Of a stretch of 64,000 nucleotides of DNA, positions 21,668 through 32,400 are shown in pieces. A program made the translations under genes and the position numbers. The notes beneath the pieces were generated by a model. The model worked only from the letters and a program-made list of their open reading frames with translations, was not told where the DNA came from and made no database searches. The number at the start of each line of letters is the position of its first letter. Position 1 is the stretch's first letter. The stretch is from positions 1,240,001-1,304,000 of the forward strand of contig JAGPNK010000001.1 in the NCBI GenBank assembly GCA_020746835.1. Reading direction: 5' to 3'. This stretch comes from Stachybotrys elegans. Taxonomy: Eukaryota; Ascomycota; Sordariomycetes; Hypocreales; Stachybotryaceae.

Positions 21668-24600
21668 TGTAGCAACTGTGGGGGAACGAGACGAGGAGCC
21701 CAGAGGTTGGAGGTTACGAGTGTGCGAGGCAAAGGGAGCAGTGAGGCGTTGCCGGTGAAGAGGGAAGCTCTAGGTTCGGGGGGGAAGATGGATAGAAGCT
21801 TTTGAAAGTTGTGACGATGCGTTGTGTCGACGGCTGGTGATTACTCGCTGCCCCTCCGTAGTACCCAGACTTATGCGGTGGCCAGCCAATACCATTCTGT
21901 AGCGGTGGGCAAAGTTCCCCGCCACGGGTTTTCCAAGGAGGGGTACTTCCACCCCCACTACCATGGTTGAAGGAAAGGTACGGTGAGCTCCAGGCAGGTG
22001 GAATTCTCGTCCTCTTCCTAGTACCTAGGTATGGCAGAGCTTGGTAGCACAGAGATGCCAGCCTAGGTACTAAGGCATGCAGTTTTTGAACATACAGGTA
22101 CCAGTTTTACCAAGTGTATAGGCATGGTTCGCAGTGCTCAAAGAGCTGTGGATCTGTCTGCCGCCTTTGTTTGAATCGATGGTTGGCTGTTTCACGAGAG
22201 CCTCAAAGCTAACGCGCCCAATCTGATACATCATCGAAGACATGTCGTCCATTGTCGGCATCGAGTACCCGTCCCCGTCACGGAATATTCCTTAACACAG
22301 GCACCAAAACATGCAAAGTCTAGCCCGTTTTTGGATGGGCTGTTTACGTTGACAAGGGAGCCGCGGCTTGTCAGGGCGTTGTCCAGTAGTTTCGCGCACA
22401 TGTGACAAACTTCTATAGATAGATTCAAGGGCGCGCGTATAGTCATGATGATATGCAATGCCGACCCTAAGTCAGCTTGAAGATCTGCCAGACATACCTG
22501 TTGAAGTGGCTGTTGGAAGATGGAAGATGGATTGCCACAATCCTTACCACAAGACAAGCAGTGAACTACAGACGTCCGCTATCAATATGCATCCTACGAT
22601 GATCCAACCCAGCTTTGTCGGTGTATTCAGGATCCTTCCACATTTCCTTGGCAGGGATTGGCGCCAGCAGCCTGACGAGGGCCGAAGCAGCCATTTGAAA
22701 GAGCACGACTTGCAATGTCTGATCGAGGTGGACGAAGAGCCAGCCGCACGGGGCAGACCTCTCGTACGCACTGGATACCTAACGTTTCATTGCATTCAAG
22801 CAAACTCTCTTTCCGTACCAAGAGGACGGTTGTGCGCTCAGGTCTCGGCAACTAATCTGGGGTGCCGTTCCCGTGCATCAATAAAGAAGCAATGGTGCGG
22901 CGCGGCCACGATCCCATAACGACGATCTCTCGCGCCCGTTGGGGACTTGATTCATGAAGCAGCAGTGTCATTCACACACCCATTCGCTTCTTCGCGTGCT
23001 CGTCTGTTCTCCATTTAGCCAATGAGTCCTTTCAGCCGACGGCAAACTTAATCCTTATTTAATATTGGGCTTACTTTACCTATAACATCACCGTGCATTA
23101 GCCACTGCTCTGTGACACGGTTTGCTTGGCATTAAAATAGCAGCACCGGCGACTTGGGACCGATTGGACAATGATTGGACGATCTTACAAAGGAAAAAGC
23201 AATGAAGAAGAGGGGAGGGAAAAAAAGAAAAGAAAAGAATAAATAAATAAACAACCGAACCACATCATAGTGGGTAAGATACCGTCTCAAGCTGATATGT
23301 ATTATCAGGCATGATAATTAGTACCTGGGATGAGATCTATTGCACCTGCCTAGGTTGCTCTACCAATTTGCTTGCCTTCATTGATGATGAGGAAGGAACG
23401 AGCACCCCGGATGTCGCCAAAAATCAAGCAGCATTTTCATGCAAGGCACAATGCAGTTCGGCAGACCGCCCGGTTCCTCACAATCTGACACCTTCTGCGC
23501 TCCATGTCCTCACTCTACTTGGCGGTGCCGAAGGCAAACATGCGGAAACATACCCCGAAAGAAGCAACCGCCTCGGACCCGAAACCTTGCAGAACCATGC
23601 GCATTTGTGTGTTACGTGCAGGCGAGCCACCCGGCATATTGTCCCGGGGGGTTCTGCTATAGTTTGCAGTTAACCCGGAGAAGGCTCAAACGTCCGACAC
23701 TCTGTGCGAGCTCGCGTGACGCAACGCTCATGACTGACCGCTTGCTTCTGAAACGCGCGCGGCTTTGGCCTCCATTTCGGTCCGGGTGAGCAACGTTCGA
23801 TGAGATGGACGAAGAGAGGACTAGACTTTGTCTGTGCAAATCTCCGTCCCAGCCCGAATAGCGTCCTCGGGCCTTGGAGTCGCCAGGCGGTTTCTTCCAA
23901 CGGCCTCGACCCTGCTAGCGGCATTGCACCTGGCTGTTGATTCGGTATTTACACAAGTACGGAGTACGTTGCCAGGCAGGCAGGCAGGCAGACGCCCTGC
24001 TTCCATCGTACCACCGTGCCGCCGTGCCGCGCTCGACAATCTCACGAAAACAATTATCCGTGCTGCTCGGACGTGCTCCAGTGGGCATTACGTCGCCCAC
24101 CCATGATCCGGCGCTTGTTTGGCCGAACGGTTTTAAGCAGATTAAAATCAAAGGATCACGTCGGTGCCAGGCTATCCGCCACAAAACAGCCTCTCTGACA
24201 CGCACCAAAAGTCCCCCTCGGCCCACCTCGTCGTACTGTACTCAAGCAACCAGAAATCAGCAGGGGCCTTCTCCAATCTTCAGCCTGCAGGTGTGGCTGC
24301 TTGCTTGCTTGCTTTTGGACAAAGCTGCCAAGCTGCCCTGTGCTCAGACGTCCTGTGGGCAGGGATCTGCCCTGCTGGTCGTAGATCCATCTCCGTCATG
24401 GTCCCTGGTTCCATCTATCTCAAACAGGTTGCCCAACGCGGACATGACTCCGTCGCCAGTCGCCAGCAACTTCGTTCCACGCAGTCGCATTGCTGAAATT
24501 GCAGGCCTCGTGCCTTGCACGATTCCCTCAGCTAGCCTGCTCCATGTTTCTCACCATCAGAGGGGGCAATGGGAAATGAAATGTCCACCCGCCTTTAGGT

Positions 24601-25274
24601 GGAGAGGAAACATATTCCGAATCCCCAGTCAGTCAGGGACGGCTTCAGCCTCGACCCAGGCGATGGCTTCTACGAAGCTCCGAGAAACACCACGGGCCAA
24701 GACCGCTGATCGACTCAGGTCGATTTACGATTCACCATGCATACGATTCACGATCCGTTGGCCAACCGTCGTCTGTGCGGCAGTAGAGCCCTTTAATGAT
24801 CCTAAAATACGATGCTGAAGGTTGTGTTAAAGGCCTGCCAAAGGACCTCCCTTGCCAGAGGCCGAGCGCGCATGAACGTTGCTTGTTTGAACTTCTTTTT
24901 CTTCTTTTCCTTCTCTTTCTTAATGTTAATCTTATAGCACCTTTTTCTTCATTTCTCCTGGCTGGGCCATTTTGTCGGAGATCGATGGTAATCCCCCACC
25001 GTGCTCGTCTTCCATTGTCAATTCCCTGCAGTCATCCTTTCCATCCTCCACTTGCGAAACGAGTTATCCCCTGGTCTGACCATCCGTCCATATTCCCTCG
25101 GCTGGGCCCTGGTCGAATCCCCATCGCGGACAGTCTACGGAGTGCATACGGCGCACCTACAGGGACCTGGTACGATCAGCGAGGCCATTCCATCTGCAGG
25201 GCTCCTTGCTCGTTTCTGGCTCATACGTGTGCATACCCATCGCCCTACGCCTTCTACCCTCCTCGCCCCCAAAG
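21668..25274. other. Gene-poor region of about 3.6 kb
   Basis: No gene I can name. Short minus-strand frames at 22070-22557 (for example LNLSIEVCHMCAKLLDNAL) have a helix-like composition, but I cannot place them in a family. AT-rich blocks occur around 23040-23270, and a CAGG repeat lies at 23973-23990. The last 300 bases, rich in C and T, likely hold the promoter and leader of the next gene. Confidence 0.5.
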
Positions 25275-27374
25275 ATGGGCGGGGTTGCCGTTTTGGACCA
25301 ACGCCATCAGAGGCGCCTGGTGGATAGCCGTTCCCGTTCTCGAACTGCTGCATCTGTCCCTGGACCTGGACCCAGGCGTGTCCAAGGACAAGGACTAGGC
25401 GTGGTATCAGCTAGTAGTAGAAGCAAACCACTGCCACCCATCCCTACAGCCGGGTCTTGCCTGATCTACGTCGCCTTCCCACCACCTTCTCCCCCAGCTT
25501 CTCCGACTTCCTCTCCTCTTACACCTACCATTCCTTCCGTTGCTTTGTCGAATGGCCCTCGCCGGCATCGTAATAGTCCCTTCGCCATGGCATCGCGCGC
25601 GAGAGCAACAACCGTGGCTGAGCGGCCGGGTGCTGGCTTCGCCCTAGGTCTATCATCACATCCAACTATGAAGCCCGGCTTCGACAACAAGCGCATGTCC
25701 AGGGACGACATGTCTGTACCTCGCTTGCGGCCTTCCAGGGCTGAGTACGACAACAAGCGAATGTCCCGAGACGACCTGTCTATAGCCTCTCGACACTTCG
25801 ACGTGTCCAGCTACAAGTCTTACCATATTCCTATCCGTGGGAGGCTTCCGTCGCCCGAGACCAGCCCCAAGCATCAGCCACCGCAGAATATCACCATGGT
25901 TCGGACCACGACCCCGGACTCGCTGGGGGACGGGGCAGACTCGAATTCCTTTGCCATCGGCATGGCCCTTGGCAGTCCAGCACATCCTCCACTCCCATCT
26001 TGGCATAACCAAGGCCCAAGTAGATCACAAACTATGCCGACATCATCTTCCAGGCCAATTCATCAGGGAATCACGACGACTAACATCACCTCATTCGGGT
26101 CGCCCCCCGGAAATCAGCAAGAGCAAGTAAAGTCTCGGAAATGGGGCATCTTTGGGCGATCCAAGTCCAAGAGGGTCAAGGCACCAGAAGCAGCACCGGC
26201 TGTCTCCAACACGAATCCGCCAAAGACACTCCAAAAGACGTCAAAGTACACACCCATCGTCACCCACGAGCCTCCCGTACCGTCACTTTCCAACTCTGGA
26301 CGCCTTCTTGACATTGATATCCCTGATATCACCCTAGAGCGCTACAGCGTCATGTTCAGTGGTGTGCTGGAGTCGCAGCAGCCTTCATCACTCCTGGCTC
26401 GCAGACAAGCAAACCTCGACAGGCTCAAGACTGTGAAGGAGAGCCCGCTGGAAGAGAAGGAGAAGGAGAAGAAGATGAGCAAGGAGCGGGAGCGAGACAC
26501 GGCCGCGGCTGAATGGCCACGACCCCGTATCGACACGACTCGCGCAACACGATCCCCTTCGTTCAACTTGTTTCCTTCGACGCCGGGAAGCTCCAGTTTC
26601 AACGGATCGAACCCCAACCTCACCAGACTCACGCCACGCGCACGCTCCAAGACATCTCCGGGCATTCTGCCATCCCCATCAAAGGATTCTTTCAGCGATT
26701 CTCGTGAACCAGTTGACCCTAGTGTCAAGCAAAAGCTCGCCCCTTGGCTTGCCGACGCCAGGACCTTGAGCCCCAGTTCGGCGTCGCGCGAATTCTCCAA
26801 CCCCAACTACCGCAATAGATTTCATCATCCTATGGGCAGTACAGCGTCCTTGGTCAGTTCCACGTCTTCGACACCAACTACGGCGGAGCCCGATGTCCAC
26901 ATCACGGACAAGCTCCATCCTAGCTTTACTGAACCCAAGTGGCAGATGGTCGGTCAGCACCACGCCTCCAAGTCGGCTGTCTCCCTCTCCAGCGTGGACT
27001 CGTCGCATTTCCGTACGAAATCCACAATGTCTCCGGAGCAACTCAGTGTCAAGCCTATCAACCAGACACCAGCCCCATCAATAACCTCGGATCAGGGGCT
27101 AAGTGACGACAAGGCGAAAAAGGCACTCGAGGACGCAGTGCAGATCTCTATTGCCCGACAGATCAGCGTATCGCAGCAGCAGAGAAAGATGCTAGAACCG
27201 CTGCAAGGAAGCATCCGGAAGAAAGACCCAAGTCCCCATGGGGTTGGCATCGCTACCAAGATTACTGTTGGCCGTAAAGGCTCTACGCCCACCATGGTCC
27301 ACCCCCCAACCGACGCAGTGCTGTCCGGCGGGACAAAGCGAAAAAGCTCTCGTGGCATTGTTGAGGCGGCATAG
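25275..27374 (+). CDS. Ser/Pro-rich protein of unknown function
   Basis: A single open exon codes for 699 residues from the ATG at 25275, the first ATG in the frame. I do not recognise the family; the composition (Ser, Pro, Thr, Arg) suggests a mostly disordered protein. Visible features are an Arg-rich start, a ten-residue motif DNKRMSRDDM repeated as DNKRMSRDDL about 24 residues later (near residues 137-170), a basic patch KWGIFGRSKSKRVK near residue 290, a Lys/Glu-rich helix (EEKEKEKKMSKERE) near 400, and a C-terminal helix KKALEDAVQISIARQISVSQ followed by a basic tail. Many SP/TP sites suggest phosphorylation. It may be a cytoskeletal or signalling scaffold, but nothing proves this. Codon use matches the neighbours, so I take it as a real fungal gene. 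Confidence 0.75.
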   Translation: MGGVAVLDQRHQRRLVDSRSRSRTAASVPGPGPRRVQGQGLGVVSASSRSKPLPPIPTAGSCLIYVAFPPPSPPASPTSSPLTPTIPSVALSNGPRRHRNSPFAMASRARATTVAERPGAGFALGLSSHPTMKPGFDNKRMSRDDMSVPRLRPSRAEYDNKRMSRDDLSIASRHFDVSSYKSYHIPIRGRLPSPETSPKHQPPQNITMVRTTTPDSLGDGADSNSFAIGMALGSPAHPPLPSWHNQGPSRSQTMPTSSSRPIHQGITTTNITSFGSPPGNQQEQVKSRKWGIFGRSKSKRVKAPEAAPAVSNTNPPKTLQKTSKYTPIVTHEPPVPSLSNSGRLLDIDIPDITLERYSVMFSGVLESQQPSSLLARRQANLDRLKTVKESPLEEKEKEKKMSKERERDTAAAEWPRPRIDTTRATRSPSFNLFPSTPGSSSFNGSNPNLTRLTPRARSKTSPGILPSPSKDSFSDSREPVDPSVKQKLAPWLADARTLSPSSASREFSNPNYRNRFHHPMGSTASLVSSTSSTPTTAEPDVHITDKLHPSFTEPKWQMVGQHHASKSAVSLSSVDSSHFRTKSTMSPEQLSVKPINQTPAPSITSDQGLSDDKAKKALEDAVQISIARQISVSQQQRKMLEPLQGSIRKKDPSPHGVGIATKITVGRKGSTPTMVHPPTDAVLSGGTKRKSSRGIVEAA

Positions 27375-28018
27375 AAGCAACATCCCTTACGAACCATTAT
27401 TCCCTATCTATCTTCCTTTCTCTTCCCTCCTTTATCCTTTTCCCTTTTCCCTTTTCATCTTTCCACTCTCTCCCTTCTCGACTCTCCTTCACCTCATATT
27501 TCACCTCTATTTTCCATTGGGGACAGGTCCGGATAAAAGGGCAGATACATATCATATTTCATTTGTTTGCCAGACCTCGCCTTGATGGCTGGTCATGAGC
27601 GATACCAAGAATGGATGAGCATGGCGCCGGGTTGGGTAGGCAGAAACCTCATCAATGGTTTATCTGGGGCGTATTCTCTTCTTTTCCTCTTTTTGGGGGG
27701 ATTTTCTTTTTCTTCATAAAAAGAGAAAATAAAATATATTTCTGATCCGTATCACGGTCAAAGCATAAAATCCCACTTGCGGAAACTAGGTGTGCATTCG
27801 AGAAACATGTAGGACATTACGAAAGACGGCGCAAGGCTCTCATCTACCTTGCAACGAAATGTGAGCCCTGAATGTCCGAGGTGAAGGAATAGTACTGCTG
27901 GCCACCGCGATAACCAATGCCAAACCCAACATCCATCCGCATGCTCAAGCAAATAGCAAAATCCGACGCCAGAAAGAAAGACAGTACAGTATCTAAGGCA
28001 AAGGTGAAGCGTGGTCGG
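27375..28018. other. Convergent 3' region
   Basis: About 640 bases between the stop codons of the Ser/Pro-rich gene and YKT6. It is strongly T/C-rich at 27400-27510 and contains an AATAAAATATA stretch near 27728 that could act in 3' end formation. No gene is seen. Confidence 0.55.
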
Positions 28019-28908
28019 CTACATCAAGACACAGCACGAGTTCTGCTTCTTGGCTTGCTCTGCGCGATCCCATCTGGCGTTAGCGTACTGCTGCTCAATC
28101 TGCAAGGGTGGCAGTCATGGTCGGGATAACGAAATGACGTACGGTAGAACATCTTGCTCTGGGCGCTCAGGCCGTCGCTCTTGGCCACCAGGTCATCAAT
28201 CTTCTCTCCGCGCTGCAGGACGCTCTCGATGGTCTTGTGCAGGACAATCTTGGTCTCGTCGAGCTCCTTCTGGATCTTCATGATGCTGTCGGCCTGCTGG
28301 GGATCCTGGTACTTGGTGAGGTACTCCTGGAGCTCGGGGAAGGGCAGCTGGACCTGGCCCGAGGACCACGAGGACCGAGGGTGCTTGGTGAGGAACTCAT
28401 CGACGACCTTGCTGAGGAGCTGGTGGGCGACGAGGGCCGGGTACTGGTGGTCGGAGATGATGATGCCGCAGATGCCCTCGGAGCGTCCGTATGCGTGGAA
28501 GGTGTAGTCTAGCATGGTAAGCGATGGAACGAGTGCAGCGGCGGCGGGCGTGGCGGCTGCATACCTTGCTCCTCTACATCCTGTCGCTGGCCGGCCTTGG
28601 TGCGCTCGGCGACCGTCTTAGCGAAGAGCGTCATGAACTCGCCATAGCTGAGAGGGATGGTCAGAAGAGGTACGGCGACGAGACGGATTCAGGGGCCGAG
28701 CGGGGGGGAGGCGGACTTGTTGCGGGTGAAGCGAGAGTATGCGCTCAACTCCTTTTCAGCGCACAGCTCGTGGGCAGGCTTGCTTTCGTTGCGGAGGATC
28801 TGTCAAAGGGGGGAAAGATGTGAGCTTGGAGGATAAGGACGAGGACGACGAGGAGGGGCAGATCAGGCGGTCTGCAGCGAAACGTACACCAATGTAGTGA
28901 AGCTTCAT
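28019..28908 (-). CDS. YKT6: R-SNARE Ykt6
   Basis: Minus-strand exons 28908-28888, 28799-28717, 28647-28565, 28508-28143 and 28059-28019 give 197 residues. Ykt6 is a lipid-anchored SNARE in Golgi, endosome and vacuole fusion. The N-terminal longin domain starts MKLHYIGILRNESKPAHEL, and the SNARE motif runs from IMKIQKELDETKIVLHKT to IDDLVAKSDGLSAQSKMFY, with the zero-layer Arg in VLQRGEKID. The end is QQAKKQNSCCVLM: a CAAX box (CVLM) for prenylation with a preceding cysteine for palmitoylation. Splice phases rebuild TRNNYGEF and FYQQAKK exactly as in the family. It is head-to-head with SLH1. Confidence 0.96.
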
Positions 28909-29410
28909 GGCGGGCGGATTTATCGTCTGTCGAGTTTCGAGGTGGGTTTCGTCGGGATGGGAGGCGGGTGCGTGGAAGGAGGAATAGCGAGTAGAGGCTA
29001 TGCGCTCCGAGAGTTTGACGATGTTGCAATTGCGTTGGTGGTTAGATAGATATGCTACAGGAATGGCTCGGGGTCCTGGAGGTTATCAGGCCGCCCCGAC
29101 ACTTTACGCTTGGTGCCTGTGTCTGTCCGTCACATGGGCCCCCGCCTCTATGACGCTACAGGCCTATGGCCTTTGGTTATAGTGGAGGTAGACGAATGGG
29201 AACAGGGCCTGGTAGCCGCTGTGGCGGTGGAATCCACATTGGGTGAGAGGATGGACCTTCCTTACCTCACAGGTAAGTAGGTTCACGGTGTGACTCTTTT
29301 GCCAACAGCCAGCAAAAGGCATTTGAGGTGTGCTTAAAAGGCGTCGAAGCCAACGAAGATTTGAGGCTCTGGCCAACATAACAGCTCAAATCAAATATAC
29401 ACTTTCAGAA
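28909..29410. promoter_or_regulatory. Bidirectional promoter region YKT6/SLH1
   Basis: The 502 bases between two opposed start codons must carry both promoters. No clear TATA box is visible. A short upstream ATG at 29330 opens a frame that runs into SLH1, but the family-like N-terminus starts at 29411. Confidence 0.55.
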
Positions 29411-32400
29411 ATGGCTTCCGATGACCTCTCTGCCGCCGAGGCCCGCTGGAGGGAGCAGTTTGCAGCCATGCAGTCTGCCCTGGCTGACCTCAAGCTGCCC
29501 CAAGGCAACCAGATTGATGGGGTGACGGATGACGACGACTTTGGGGGTTACTCTTCGGGGAATAGTGGCCAGGATGTCTGGGACTTCATCTCCGATTCGG
29601 ATGACGAGGGCGAGGCGTATAGCAGCGACCTTCTCGATGCCGATGCCCACGACACGGCCTATGGCGCAGACTGGCTGGCCGACAAGTGCGCTGCCATTGC
29701 GTCCAAGAATGGGCTCTCTGCCGACGTGTTCCAGACACAGCTCATGAGTGTCCTCGCTTCAGGCCGTCCCGAGGATGAGTTGCAGGCACATCTTACAGAT
29801 CTCGTTGGGTTCGACGACCTTGACTTCATCATCGAAGTTCTCGCCCACCGCGCCGAGGTCGTTGCCGCAGCTTCGTCTCCGGATAAGCAGGAGCAGACGG
29901 GCAGGAGGCTGCTCAGCAAGGCCGAGAGGAACGAGGCTCTCCGCCGCCAGGACTATGAGCACAAGACTGCATCTCTCGCAGCGGCTCAGAAGCGGGAGCC
30001 TCAGTATCCCCATGTATACAGGTCGTATGCGGCCGGCAACAGCTTGAGCCACACTGGCAACAAGTACGGTCTCCCCGCGAATCATAAGCATTTGCAGTTC
30101 GAAAAGTATGAGGAGTATGATATTCCTGCCGGCAAGAAGGGCATGATGGGTCCCGGAGAGAAGCTGGTCAAGATATCAGACTTGGATGGGCTCTGCCGGA
30201 ATACCTTCAAGGGCTACAAGGCGCTCAATCGCATGCAGAGTCTTGTCTATCCAGTTGGCTATAAGACGAGCGAGAATATGCTCATATGTGCGCCCACGGG
30301 AGCTGTGAGTTGTGGTTCGGACAAAAGCTTGCGTGCTCTCTGATGCTGATATTGATAGGGTAAAACTGACGCAGCCATGCTCACGATCCTGCACACCATT
30401 GGCCAGCACGTATACCCCAACCCCGTGGACAATAACGAGACGACAGAGTTTGCCGTCAACGCCGACGACTTCAAGATCGTCTATGTTGCCCCCATGAAGG
30501 CCCTGGCTGCCGAAGTGACGGAGAAGCTCGGCAAGCGCCTGGCGTGGCTTGGCATCAAGTGTCGCGAATACACGGGTGACATGCAGCTGACAAAGTCCGA
30601 GATCGTGCAGACGCAGATCATTGTCACCACGCCCGAGAAGTGGGACGTAGTCACCAGAAAGGGTACCGGCGACACAGAGCTTGTCCAGAAGGTGAGGCTT
30701 CTGATTATCGACGAAGTGCACATGCTGCACGACGAGCGCGGTGCTGTTCTTGAGTCCTTGGTGGCCCGGACGGAGCGGCAAGTAGAGAGCACTCAATCCC
30801 TCATCCGAATCATCGGTCTCAGCGCCACGCTGCCCAACTTTGTCGACGTCGCCGACTTCCTCAAGGTGAACAAGAATGCCGGCCTGTTCTACTTTGATGC
30901 GTCCTTCCGACCTGTACCCCTGGAACAGCACTTCATAGGTGTCAGGGGCAAGCCCGGCTCCAAGACTTCCAAGGAGAACTTGGACAATGTGGCGTTTGAA
31001 AAGGTCAAGCAAATGTTAGAGCGTGACCACCAGGTCATGGTATTTGTGCACTCGCGCAGAGATACCATGCTTACAGCCACTATGCTGCACCAGAAGGCCA
31101 TGGATGAGTTCTGCACCGACCTATTTGACCCGTCATTCCATCCCAAGTATGACCAAGCCGTAAGGGATATGAAGACGACAAAGTCCAGGGAAATTAGGGA
31201 TTTGCTCGCCAAGGGCATCGGCATCCACCACGCCGGCATGGCTAGATCTGACAGAAACCTCATGGAGAGGCTGTTCGCCGAAGGTGTCCTAAAGGTTCTA
31301 TGCTGTACCGCCACCCTGGCCTGGGGTGTCAACTTGCCTGCTGCCGCCGTCGTCATCAAAGGTACGCAGGTGTACAGCGCCCAGGATGGTAAGTTCGTCG
31401 ACCTCGGCATTCTCGATGTCCTTCAGATCTTTGGACGAGCTGGTCGTCCGCAGTTCGAGGACACTGGTATCGGCATGATTTGCACAACGCAGGATAAACT
31501 ATCCCACTACCTCACGGCCGTCACCGAGCAGCGGCCCATTGAGTCCAAGTTTTCCACCAAGCTGGTCGACAACCTCAATGCAGAAATCGCCCTGGGCACC
31601 GTGACCTCGGTGCAAGATGCCGTCCAGTGGATTGGCTATTCGTACTTGTTTGTGCGGATGCAGAGGAGCCCGATGACGTACGGCATTGAATGGGCTGAGA
31701 TTCGTGATGATCCGACCCTGGTGCAGAGGCGTCGACAGCTCGTCATCCAAGCAGCAAGGACTCTGCAGAAGTGCCAGATGATCATCTTCAACGAACGGAC
31801 GGAGGAGCTTCGCAGCAAAGACATTGGTAGGATTGCCAGCCAATACTACATCCTGCATACCAGTATCGAGGTCTTCAACGCCATGATGAAGTCGCAGGCC
31901 ACCGAGGCCGATATTCTTAAGATGATCAGCATGAGCGGAGAATTCGACAATGTCCAATCCCGAGACAGCGAGGAGAAGGAATTGACGCACCTTAGAAGGG
32001 AGGTCATCCCCTGCGACGTGGACGGCGGGATAGATACACCGCAGGCCAAGACGAATATCCTGCTGCAGTCCTACATATCGAGGCAGCAGCCTGAAGATTT
32101 TGCTCTGACCAACGACATGAACTATGTTGCGCAGCAGTCTGGCCGGATTTGCCGAGCCCTCTTCATGCTGGCTCTGAATCGCCGCTGGGGCCACCAGTGC
32201 CTCGTGCTTCTGACGCTCGCCAAGTCGATCGAGAAGAGGATATGGCCTTTCCAGCACCCGATGCACCAGTTTGAACTAGCCAAGCCCGTTCTCAACCAGC
32301 TCGATGCCAAGGACCACCTGACGATCGAGGCGATGAAGGAGATGGACAGCGCCGAGATTGGCGGCCTTGTGCACAACCAGAGCGCGGGCAAGAACATTGC

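Noticed and set aside
30176..31012. 278-residue minus-strand frame
   Set aside because: It is antisense to the first helicase cassette of SLH1 and crosses the well-supported intron at 30305-30358.
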